A stretch of DNA of 64,000 bases. Source: an uncultured Acidimicrobiaceae bacterium. GTDB lineage: Bacteria > Actinomycetota > Acidimicrobiia > Acidimicrobiales > RAAP-2. Each line of letters starts with the position of its first letter. Position 1 is the stretch's first letter. Below the pieces are notes generated by a model. The model did no database searches. It worked only from the letters and a program-made list of their open reading frames with translations, and was not told the origin of the DNA. Where the stretch lies: contig CALJTY010000042.1 in assembly GCA_937975915.1 (NCBI GenBank), forward strand, positions 186,001-250,000, given 5' to 3'. A program made the position numbers and the translations under genes. Positions 6,219 to 12,959 of the stretch are shown one piece after another.

Positions 6219-7892
6219 TTAGCGGCGTGAACGTCCGCCACCAACAACGCGTACGTTGCGAGCTTCGCGGCCCTTTGGACCCTCGGCCTCTTCGAATGTG
6301 ATCTTCTGTCCTTCGCTCAGTGACTTGAAGCCGTCACCTTGGATTGAAGAGAAGTGAATGAACAAGTCGTCACCCTTGTCGTCGCTTGCGAACCCAAATC
6401 CCTTTGAGTCGTTAAAGAAACTAACGGTGCCTTCTTTTTCCTTACCGCCACGAGGTGATGCAGAACGGTCTGCGAAGTCACGACTTGGACGACGGTCGTT
6501 GCCGCGGTCTGGACGTGCTGCGCGGTCACGGTCTGCGAATCCACGCTCAGGTCGGTCTCCACGAGGGGCACGGTCTGCGAATCCACGCTCTGGACGGTCT
6601 CCACGAGGAGCACGGTCAGAGAAGCTGCGCTCAGAACGAGCACCACGGTCACGGTCACCGAAACTACGAGGACCACGGTCACGGTCGCGTGAAGATGAGC
6701 GCTCCGAGCGACCCTTGCCTCCACGGTCATCAAGACGCTCAGTCGCTGCAACGTCGTCAACAGCACCAAGGCGAATTGCCGGTGCGTCTTCGCGAGGCTC
6801 GATCATTGTTGGAATGCCAAGAGCCTTCTGCAGACGCTTCACTTGACCAATTACGTCTTCACCAACGAGTGAAATAACTGCACCAGTGTTACCGGCACGG
6901 CCAGTACGACCAGAACGGTGAAGATAGTCAGTTGCCTGGGCTGGTGGATCGTAGTGAACCACTACTGGGAGTAGGTCAATGTGAATTCCACGAGCAGCAA
7001 CGTCAGTTGCAACTAGTACACGAACCTGGCCACTCTTAACGCTGCGAAGTGCGCGTTCACGCTGAGCCTGTGTGCGGTCTCCGTGAAGGGGGACTGCAGA
7101 AATACCACGCTCTTCGAGTTGACGAGCAAGACGGTCAGCACCGTGCTTGGTACGGGTGAAGACAATTGCGCGGTCGTATTCTTCAACAATGTCAGCAGTC
7201 ATCTGTGGACGCTGGTCACGTGGAACACGCCAGAAGAAGTGGTCAACATCACTAGGAGCTTCTTCTCCAACAACGTCGTGGATAACGGCATCGTTAGTGA
7301 ATTCTTTTACGAGTGACTTAACGTCTGGTCCCATTGTTGCTGAGAACAACATGACGTGACGGTTAGGAGCAGTAGCTGAAATGATGCGACGTACGCAAGG
7401 CAAGAAGCCCATGTCAGCCATTCGGTCAGCTTCGTCAACAACAACAGTGGTGCAGCTCTGAAGGTCAAAGGCACGTTGTTCGAGCATGTCCTCTAGACGA
7501 CCTGGGCAAGCAACAACAACGTCAACGCCAAAGTTCAGTGCCTTACGAGCAATGTTGTACGAAGTACCACCGTAGATAGTGATGATGCGACGACCCTTGT
7601 CTTCGGTCAACTGCGCGAGCTCCTTTTGCACCTGAGCTGCAAGCTCACGTGTAGGAACAAGGATCAGGGCCGTAGGTTTGCGTGGGCGAGCCTTTTCGAG
7701 GCGGGCGAGCAGGGGAAGACCGAAGGCGAGAGTCTTTCCAGATCCCGTTGCGGCCTTTCCGACAACGTCTTTACCCGCGAGGGCGTCAGGGATAGATGCT
7801 TCTTGGATCGGGAATGCTTCAGAAATACCGCGTGAAGCGAGACGCTCTACAAGGTTTGATGGCACGCCGAGGTCGGCAAAGGACATGGACAT
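6219..7892 (-). CDS. DEAD-box RNA helicase with RG/RD-rich linker and C-terminal cold-shock domain
   Basis: The 557-residue protein has a full DEAD-box core in the first ~370 residues: Q-motif FPIQ, Walker A AATGSGKT, PTRELA, DEAD (VVDEADRM), SAT (FSATM) and HRSGRTGRAG. A low-complexity linker follows (about residues 390-490), rich in Arg, Asp, Gly and Ser, with near-identical copies of the unit RAPRGDRPERGFAD. The C-terminal ~65 residues are a cold-shock domain: EGTVSFFNDSKGFGFASDD and DLFIHFSSI carry the RNP1/RNP2-like aromatics. ATG at 7892 is preferred over an upstream in-frame start because AGGAG lies 5 nt before it. A 9-bp hairpin (7904-7926) adjoins that SD. Likely role: RNA unwinding in cold or ribosome assembly. 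Confidence 0.93.
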   Translation of the reverse strand: MSMSFADLGVPSNLVERLASRGISEAFPIQEASIPDALAGKDVVGKAATGSGKTLAFGLPLLARLEKARPRKPTALILVPTRELAAQVQKELAQLTEDKGRRIITIYGGTSYNIARKALNFGVDVVVACPGRLEDMLEQRAFDLQSCTTVVVDEADRMADMGFLPCVRRIISATAPNRHVMLFSATMGPDVKSLVKEFTNDAVIHDVVGEEAPSDVDHFFWRVPRDQRPQMTADIVEEYDRAIVFTRTKHGADRLARQLEERGISAVPLHGDRTQAQRERALRSVKSGQVRVLVATDVAARGIHIDLLPVVVHYDPPAQATDYLHRSGRTGRAGNTGAVISLVGEDVIGQVKRLQKALGIPTMIEPREDAPAIRLGAVDDVAATERLDDRGGKGRSERSSSRDRDRGPRSFGDRDRGARSERSFSDRAPRGDRPERGFADRAPRGDRPERGFADRDRAARPDRGNDRRPSRDFADRSASPRGGKEKEGTVSFFNDSKGFGFASDDKGDDLFIHFSSIQGDGFKSLSEGQKITFEEAEGPKGREARNVRVVGGGRSRR

Positions 7893-7903
7893 AGAAACTC
7901 CTA

Positions 7904-7926
7904 CAAGTTGAGATGAGCCCAACTCG
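7904..7926 (-). promoter_or_regulatory. Leader hairpin next to the helicase ribosome-binding site
   Basis: In the helicase transcript a 9-bp stem (two G-U pairs) with a 5-nt loop ends one base before the Shine-Dalgarno sequence. Such a structure could make translation temperature-sensitive, as in cold-shock leaders. This is a visible pairing only; its function is inferred. Confidence 0.3.
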
Positions 7927-8028
7927 AAGTTTCATATCGAATCGGTCTCTACCGCGATGTTGCGGCGAAACAGCAAATACAACGTTACTACGACCCATTG
8001 GCAAATAGCAAGGGAAACTTTAAAAACT

Positions 8029-8111
8029 TGGTGCGGGCGGAGGGACTCGAACCCACACTCCGTAGAACTGGTACCTAAAACCAGCGCGTCTGCCAATTCC
8101 GCCACGCCCGC
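8029..8111 (-). tRNA. tRNA-Leu (anticodon UAG)
   Basis: Minus strand: acceptor GCGGGCG (8105-8111) pairs with CGCCCGC (8033-8039), then discriminator A (8032) and an encoded CCA (8029-8031). The anticodon arm is CTGGT-TTTAGGT-ACCAG with anticodon UAG. A D-arm with GGCAGAC and a T-arm with GGTTCGAGTCC are present, and the variable arm is long, as in class II tRNAs. It lies alone between the helicase and clpP. Confidence 0.95.
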
Positions 8112-8172
8112 AGGGTTTCTACTCTAGGCGAAATCGGCAGGGTGTCTGGAGCGGGCACGGTAGATTGGACGT

Positions 8173-8766
8173 ATGAGTGACACATCAATGGCCGATTACT
8201 TCGGCAATAACGACCTAACCAACCGACTTTTACGCAATCGAATCATCTTTTGCACCTCAGCGGTTGACACCGACATGGCTAATAGGGTCTGCGCACAGCT
8301 GTTGCTCCTAGAAGCAGATGACCCAACCAAGGACATCAGCATCTACATCAACTCTCCTGGTGGATCTGTTTCAGACGGCCTCGCCATCTACGACACCATG
8401 CAGTACGTCAGCAACGACATTCGAACAATCTGCTTCGGAATGGCAGCATCAATGGGTCAGTTCCTTCTTTGTGCCGGAACGCAGGGCAAGCGCTTCTCGC
8501 TTCCTAACACTCGAATCTTGATGCACCAACCACACACCGGTGGTGGAGTTTTCAAGGGTCAAGCAACCGACATCGCGATTTGGGCGGAAGACTTCGCCAA
8601 GTCACGTCACCGCCTTGCTGAGTTGACAGCTCGTCACACCGGCCAGCCGCTGGAAAAGATTCTTGCTGACTCAGAACGTGACCGTTGGTACTCACCAGAA
8701 GAAGCGCTTGAATACGGATTCATTGACGCTGTCATCGAGCACTCGGCGTTAACTAAAGGCGACTAG
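8173..8766 (+). CDS. clpP: ATP-dependent Clp protease proteolytic subunit ClpP
   Basis: The 197-residue serine peptidase has YINSPGGSVSDGLAIYD, the catalytic serine in GMAASMGQF (about residue 96), the catalytic histidine in LMHQPHTGG (about residue 121) and the Asp in the ERDRWYSPEEA region. ClpP forms 14-mer chambers fed by ClpX or ClpC. The start ATG is 6 nt after TAGATT (8161-8166), with no SD, which fits a leaderless message. clpX, tig or a second clpP is not adjacent. Instead the stop overlaps the start of an ABC exporter permease (TAGTG), an unusual partner. Confidence 0.92.
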   Translation: MSDTSMADYFGNNDLTNRLLRNRIIFCTSAVDTDMANRVCAQLLLLEADDPTKDISIYINSPGGSVSDGLAIYDTMQYVSNDIRTICFGMAASMGQFLLCAGTQGKRFSLPNTRILMHQPHTGGGVFKGQATDIAIWAEDFAKSRHRLAELTARHTGQPLEKILADSERDRWYSPEEALEYGFIDAVIEHSALTKGD

Positions 8767-9704
8767 TGAGCGAAGCTACGTCGGACGGCGGCGTTCGACG
8801 TTCACTCGATGATGCACCAGTACGCGTTGTCAGTGTCCGACCCGGGTTGCTTGCTCGGCTGAAAAACCTCGTTAATCGACGTGAGCTCCTCGTAAACCTG
8901 ATTCTTTCTGACATCAAGATTAAGTACAAAGGATCTTCGCTTGGTCTCTTGTGGTCAATGATTTCTCCAGCGCTTTCGCTCTGTATCTACTTCTTGGTCT
9001 TTTCGATCTTTCTGAAGAACGGAATTCCTAATTTCGTCATTTACCTGTTCTCTGGACTTATTGCTTGGAATATGTATCAGACTTCAGTTAACACTGCGAC
9101 CGGGGTAATTGTTGACCGGGCCGGACTAGTAAAGAAGGTTTCGTTTCCGCGTGAAATTTTGGCGCTCGCCAACGTGGGCGCCTCCGTTGTTTATTTCGTC
9201 ATTCAAGTAGGAGTCCTTGCAGTCTTCTTGTTGATTGCCGGACACGCACCAGCATGGAACTTCATGTGGTTGATGCCAATTTCGTTTATTGCGCTCTATC
9301 TCTTTAGTGCAGCGATGTCCATGCTCATGTCCGCCATCACGGTGTACATGCGAGATGTAAAGCACCTTATTGAAGTGATCTTGCAGCTGTGGTTCTACAT
9401 GACACCGATTGTCTACTCCTACGAGAACACGCTGTCTCCAGCGCTCAATCGCCACGGCCTGACGTTTTTGTACTTCTTAAATCCACTCACGCCAATTGTC
9501 TTGACGTTCCAGCGCATCTTCTATGGCGATACCTCAGTCCATTCTCTCGTGGCACCACACGCCGTGATGCAAGTGTTGCCAACGTGGTCGATGACTACAT
9601 TCTTTGAAATCAATGCAGGCATCGTTGGAATCATGATTATTTTCTTCCTCGTGGCAGAAGTTATCTTCGGTCGTCTTGAAACAAACTTTGAGTCGGAGCT
9701 CTAA
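8766..9704 (+). CDS. ABC-2 type polysaccharide/teichoic acid exporter permease (Wzm/TagG-like)
   Basis: The 312-residue protein has a cytoplasmic amphipathic start (RRELLVNLILSDIKIKYKGSSLG, the typical entry to this family) and about six membrane spans, e.g. near residues 65-85, 115-145 and 165-200, with a last span at the C-terminus. IYFLVF, FPREILALANV and YMTPIVYS are family-like. It would export undecaprenyl-linked glycans with the ATPase encoded next. The GTG start overlaps the clpP stop, and its own stop overlaps the ATPase start (TAATG). No glycosyltransferases are nearby, so the substrate is unknown. Confidence 0.9.
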   Translation: MSEATSDGGVRRSLDDAPVRVVSVRPGLLARLKNLVNRRELLVNLILSDIKIKYKGSSLGLLWSMISPALSLCIYFLVFSIFLKNGIPNFVIYLFSGLIAWNMYQTSVNTATGVIVDRAGLVKKVSFPREILALANVGASVVYFVIQVGVLAVFLLIAGHAPAWNFMWLMPISFIALYLFSAAMSMLMSAITVYMRDVKHLIEVILQLWFYMTPIVYSYENTLSPALNRHGLTFLYFLNPLTPIVLTFQRIFYGDTSVHSLVAPHAVMQVLPTWSMTTFFEINAGIVGIMIIFFLVAEVIFGRLETNFESEL

Positions 9705-10852
9705 TGGCGAACGTTATTGAAGTTGACAACATTTCCAAGAGCTTCAAGATTCATCATGAACGTCACCAGACGCTTAAAGAGCGCCTTCTCCACCCAAAAT
9801 CTGGAACAACAGAACTCTTTAGTGCACTCAACAACGTCAACTTCACAATCGCAGAAGGTGAAACAGTTGGCATTGTTGGACATAACGGATCTGGAAAATC
9901 GACACTTCTGAAGTGCATCTGCGGAGTCTTGCAACCTTCGTCAGGTGAGATTCGACTTCGCGGAAGTCTTGCTGCGTTGCTTGAGCTCGGAGCCGGATTC
10001 CAAGGTGAACTTTCTGGTCGCGACAACGTCTATCTCTATGGCGCAATGCTCGGCTTTTCTCGCAAGATGGTTGATCGAATATTCGACGAGATTGTGGCCT
10101 TCAGTGAAATTGAACAATTCATTGACACTCAAGTCAAGTTTTACTCGAGCGGAATGTATGTTCGCTTGGCCTTTGCCGTTGCGGTGAGTGTGAGCCCTGA
10201 CATTTTGGTTGTTGACGAAGTGCTCGCCGTTGGTGATGAGCGTTTCCAGCAAAAGTGCATTGATCGCATCAAGAAGTTCCAAGAAGAAGGCCGCTCAATT
10301 CTTCTGGTTACTCATAACGCAGATCAGGTCCGCGCACTTTGTAATCGTGCCATTGTGCTTGATTCAGGACTCATGATTGCCGACGGCCCAGCCAGTGAAG
10401 CACTTCGCGTATTTCGCGAGCATCAGTTAGAAGATGCCCATGCCAATGATGTCGCTGGAACGCAGGCGAACATCAACATTGATTCAGTGACCACACCAAG
10501 CGGTTCATTCGAAGTGAGAAGTGGCGCTGGTATTCACCTTGACGTGAATCTAAACGCTGAGCAGGCGTACAGCGGAAACTTCATGTTTGAAATTTTTACT
10601 CGCACCGGACTGCTGGTGAGTCGAAGCGACCCACAGGCTTCGCCAGTCAATTTGAAGCAAGGGTCAAATCGCATTGGTCTTGATATTGCCCAGCTTCCAT
10701 TGCTCGACGGTGTCTACGACATCAACGTTGGCATTGTTGACCAACGTGGAGCAACCGTTATTTCTTGGAAAGAACAAGCTGCTTCGATGCAGATTATCTA
10801 CGAAGGTCGCGAAAGCGGCATTGTAGAAATTTCTTCTTCAATCGAGCAGTAG
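9704..10852 (+). CDS. ABC exporter ATPase with C-terminal carbohydrate-binding domain (Wzt-like)
   Basis: The 382-residue protein has an N-terminal nucleotide-binding domain (residues ~1-240): Walker A GHNGSGKST, signature YSSGMYVRLAFAVA, Walker B ILVVDEVLAVGD and the H-loop VTHN. Residues ~255-375 form a beta-rich Wzt_C-type domain that in Wzt recognises the capped polysaccharide end (FMFEIFTRTGLLVSRSD and LLDGVYDINVGIVD are visible). Having both parts suggests export of a modified glycan. It is translationally coupled to the permease. The stop at 10852 abuts the stop codon of the convergent HAD gene. Confidence 0.9.
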   Translation: MANVIEVDNISKSFKIHHERHQTLKERLLHPKSGTTELFSALNNVNFTIAEGETVGIVGHNGSGKSTLLKCICGVLQPSSGEIRLRGSLAALLELGAGFQGELSGRDNVYLYGAMLGFSRKMVDRIFDEIVAFSEIEQFIDTQVKFYSSGMYVRLAFAVAVSVSPDILVVDEVLAVGDERFQQKCIDRIKKFQEEGRSILLVTHNADQVRALCNRAIVLDSGLMIADGPASEALRVFREHQLEDAHANDVAGTQANINIDSVTTPSGSFEVRSGAGIHLDVNLNAEQAYSGNFMFEIFTRTGLLVSRSDPQASPVNLKQGSNRIGLDIAQLPLLDGVYDINVGIVDQRGATVISWKEQAASMQIIYEGRESGIVEISSSIEQ

Positions 10853-11518
10853 TTACGCCTCGAGGCGACTGAAGTTCTTCAGCGCACCGAAGCGACCGAG
10901 CTTGCCACAGTCGAAGCCGTGATCAGCACTGGTAAGCATCTTTAGATCGCCCCGTGAGTTTCCGTACGCGTAGACCACTGGCTTAGAAGCAAAGCCCTGC
11001 TCTGAAATCCATTCGTTGAGGCGGCGAATTTTCTCTGAGCCACGACAGTTCTTCCCTAAATACATTCCGGTCAGTTTGTTTCTCGCGTCAACTCCAAGTC
11101 GAGTTCCACATCCGCCGTTCGCCCCAAACGTTTCGCCAACAACATCGACGTAGAGCTGTGGTGATGCAGAAACAATTACCACCTTGTGGCCTTGATCGAG
11201 GTGCCATCTCAAGCGTGCAATCACGTGAGCGCGGCCATTGGTTTCTAAGTGGTGAAGAATGAACTCTCGAGACCTTGCCTGAACTTCAGCGACATCTCTA
11301 CCCGCAAGAAGTTTGTGAAATAAACGTTCTTTTGCGTTGTCGGCGGCTGAACCACTTTTGATTGCGCCAATAGTGAGGGGAGTGATAAGTGAAAGTCCGG
11401 CTGAATAGGTGGCACGTGTGCCCGCAATAAAGCGCAACCAGTGAACGACGCTCCCACCTTCGCTGAGTGTTCCATCTAGGTCAAACGCGGCAACAGTCGG
11501 GTTCTGCAATTCGGACAT
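10853..11518 (-). CDS. HAD-IB family phosphatase (SerB-like)
   Basis: The 221-residue protein has HAD motif I FDLDGTLSEG (nucleophile Asp at about residue 13), motif II VIVSASPQLYVD, a conserved lysine, and motif III YGNSRGDLKML. Such HAD-IB enzymes remove phosphate from small molecules such as phosphoserine or lipid precursors. The substrate cannot be read from the sequence. GAGGA lies directly upstream of the ATG at 11518. It is convergent with the Wzt gene, with zero bases between the stops. Confidence 0.85.
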   Translation of the reverse strand: MSELQNPTVAAFDLDGTLSEGGSVVHWLRFIAGTRATYSAGLSLITPLTIGAIKSGSAADNAKERLFHKLLAGRDVAEVQARSREFILHHLETNGRAHVIARLRWHLDQGHKVVIVSASPQLYVDVVGETFGANGGCGTRLGVDARNKLTGMYLGKNCRGSEKIRRLNEWISEQGFASKPVVYAYGNSRGDLKMLTSADHGFDCGKLGRFGALKNFSRLEA

Positions 11519-11614
11519 TCCTCTAGTTTCACAGGGTTTTGAGGCTCTGCGTGCAATAACCTACAAATCCCATAGACATTTGCAACAATTCAGATATATC
11601 CACTACAGTAAAGG

Positions 11615-11639
11615 AACTCAGTCAAAGGACTGAGTTTTT
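11615..11639 (+). promoter_or_regulatory. Hairpin with T-run in the peroxiredoxin leader
   Basis: AACTCAGTC (11615-11623) pairs perfectly with GACTGAGTT (11628-11636) around the tetraloop AAAG, followed by further T residues. It lies 22 nt before the peroxiredoxin ATG. The upstream gene is divergent, so there is no plus-strand transcript for a terminator to end here. A possible promoter (TTGCAA at about 11579, TACAGT at about 11606) would start transcription at or near the base of the stem. It may be a 5' stabilising stem or an attenuator. Confidence 0.45.
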
Positions 11640-11657
11640 CACTCGAAGGAGTATCAA

Positions 11658-12293
11658 ATGGCGATTCGTCTTGGTGACGTGGCCCCGGACTTTACCGCGG
11701 AGACCACCGAAGGAACAGTCAACTTTCACGAATGGCTCGGCGACGGCTGGGGCATCTTGTTCTCACACCCTAAGGACTTCACACCTGTCTGCACTACCGA
11801 ACTTGGTGGCTTTGCAGCTCGTAAGGCTGACTTCGACAAGCGCAACACCAAGATCATTGGTGTTTCAGTAGACGATGTTGCTTCACACGACAAGTGGAAG
11901 GCAGACATTGCTGAGACTCAGGGCACAGCTCTTAACTTCCCACTTATTGGTGACGAGTCAAAGACTGTTGCAAACCTTTACGACATGATCCACCCAAACG
12001 CAAACGACACACTCACTGTTCGCAGCGTGTTCGTTATTGGGCCAGACAAGAAAGTAAAGCTAACTCTTACCTACCCTGCATCAACTGGTCGAAACATCGA
12101 CGAAGTTGTTCGTGTACTTGACTCACTTCAGTTGACTGCAAACTACTCAGTAGCAACTCCAGTTAACTGGGTTGATGGTGGAGATGTAATTATCGTTAAC
12201 TCAATCAGTGACGAAGACGCTGTAACTAAGTTCCCTAAGGGCTTCAAGAAGCTCAAGGACTACTTACGCGTAACACCACAGCCAAACAAGTAA
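11658..12293 (+). CDS. 1-Cys peroxiredoxin (AhpC/TSA, Prx6-like)
   Basis: The 211-residue protein has DFTPVCTTELG with the peroxidatic Cys (about residue 45), an upstream Thr and the conserved Arg later in the chain, plus FPLIGDE and the C-terminal FPKGFKKLKDYLRVTPQP typical of the Prx6 group. No second conserved resolving Cys is seen, so it should act as a 1-Cys enzyme reducing peroxides with an external thiol. GGAG lies 6 nt before the ATG. A hairpin forms in the leader, and a strong terminator follows the stop. Confidence 0.93.
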   Translation: MAIRLGDVAPDFTAETTEGTVNFHEWLGDGWGILFSHPKDFTPVCTTELGGFAARKADFDKRNTKIIGVSVDDVASHDKWKADIAETQGTALNFPLIGDESKTVANLYDMIHPNANDTLTVRSVFVIGPDKKVKLTLTYPASTGRNIDEVVRVLDSLQLTANYSVATPVNWVDGGDVIIVNSISDEDAVTKFPKGFKKLKDYLRVTPQPNK

Positions 12294-12304
12294 TTCTTTT
12301 ACCA

Positions 12305-12342
12305 ATAAAAAAGCGGCCGCTTTCGAGCGGCCGCTTTTTTAT
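12305..12342. terminator. Strong bidirectional intrinsic terminator
   Basis: A run of A then GCGGCCGC (ending 12320) pairs with GCGGCCGC then a run of T (12327-12340), with loop TTTCGA. The stem is about 14-16 bp including A-T pairs, and the T-run is strong in both directions. It serves the convergent peroxiredoxin and toxin genes. Confidence 0.92.
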
Positions 12343-12356
12343 TACTCAGAGCAAAA

Positions 12357-12704
12357 TTACAGCGCTAGGTGTATCCGAAGGGCTTCGTCGATTGCTTCCA
12401 TGACGTTCTGGGGCACTTCACCAATTGGCGAACCGAGTCTCTTCACTGAAATCGAGCGAACTTGTTCAGCTTGGGCTTTTGAATCAATACTCAAGCCAGT
12501 CGCTTCTGCCATTAACAGCACCTGAAAAGGGTGAATTCGAGTTACGTTGGAAGTTACGGGAACAACACTGATCACACCAAAGCCATTTCGCTCAGCAGAA
12601 CTGTTGGCTCCGTCGTTACTGACAATGACAGCTGGGCGTTGCTTGTTGGCTTCACCACTTAGCGCTGGCTCAAGATTTACTAAATAGATTTCGCCGCGTT
12701 GCAC
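12357..12704 (-). CDS. PemK/MazF family toxin (endoribonuclease)
   Basis: The 115-residue protein starts QRGEIYLVNLEPALSGEANKQRP (family: G-x-I-x-x-V-x-L-P-x-x-G-x-E-x-x-x-x-RP). It contains VIVSNDGAN, VISVVPVTSN and the EQVRSISVKRLG block. MazF-type toxins cut mRNA at short motifs and are neutralised by the antitoxin encoded immediately before. The GTG start directly follows the antitoxin stop with zero spacing, so translation is coupled. Length is normal for the family. Confidence 0.92.
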   Translation of the reverse strand: MQRGEIYLVNLEPALSGEANKQRPAVIVSNDGANSSAERNGFGVISVVPVTSNVTRIHPFQVLLMAEATGLSIDSKAQAEQVRSISVKRLGSPIGEVPQNVMEAIDEALRIHLAL

Positions 12705-12920
12705 TTAGAGAATCCCGTCACTGGATGTTGCGTCCCAGGATGCTTCGTATTCTTCATTCCACTCCAACCATGCAGATTCATAAGCAGAAGCAAGCCCATT
12801 GGCTCGAAGTAGGCGTACAGCTTTGTGGAGCGCGGCCGAACGAGAGGCGAGACCCTTTTCTTCTGCATAAGCGTCGAGGAATCGGACATCTTCATCTGGC
12901 AAGCTCATACTTATTTTCAT
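12705..12920 (-). CDS. Ribbon-helix-helix antitoxin (MazE-like)
   Basis: The 71-residue protein begins KISMSLPDEDVRFLDAYAEE, a ribbon-helix-helix start, then SRSAALHKAVRLLRA. The C-terminal half is acidic and Trp-rich (WLEWNEEYEASWD), suiting toxin neutralisation. It should repress its own operon through the palindrome overlapping its start. The ATG at 12918-12920 is 6 nt after TAGTAT on the minus strand, the leaderless arrangement, so the operator, -10 and start codon lie within one palindrome. Confidence 0.88.
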   Translation of the reverse strand: MKISMSLPDEDVRFLDAYAEEKGLASRSAALHKAVRLLRANGLASAYESAWLEWNEEYEASWDATSSDGIL

Positions 12921-12954
12921 ACTTTAATACTACCACAAGTAGTATTAAAGTATG
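12918..12954. promoter_or_regulatory. Perfect 16-bp inverted repeat: toxin-antitoxin operator/promoter
   Basis: CATACTTTAATACTAC (12918-12933) is repeated exactly in inverse as GTAGTATTAAAGTATG (12939-12954) around CACAA. The left arm contains the antitoxin start codon and its presumed -10 (TAGTAT). It also lies 6 bp past the fadD stop (12960) and could form a hairpin in fadD mRNA. The palindrome is directly visible; repression by the RHH antitoxin is the usual mechanism in such systems and is inferred here. Confidence 0.75.
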
Positions 12955-12959
12955 AATCT

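Noticed and set aside
6358..6846. Plus-strand ORF of 162 codons
   Set aside because: Antisense of the Arg/Asp/Gly-rich helicase linker; stop codons are scarce there because of composition.
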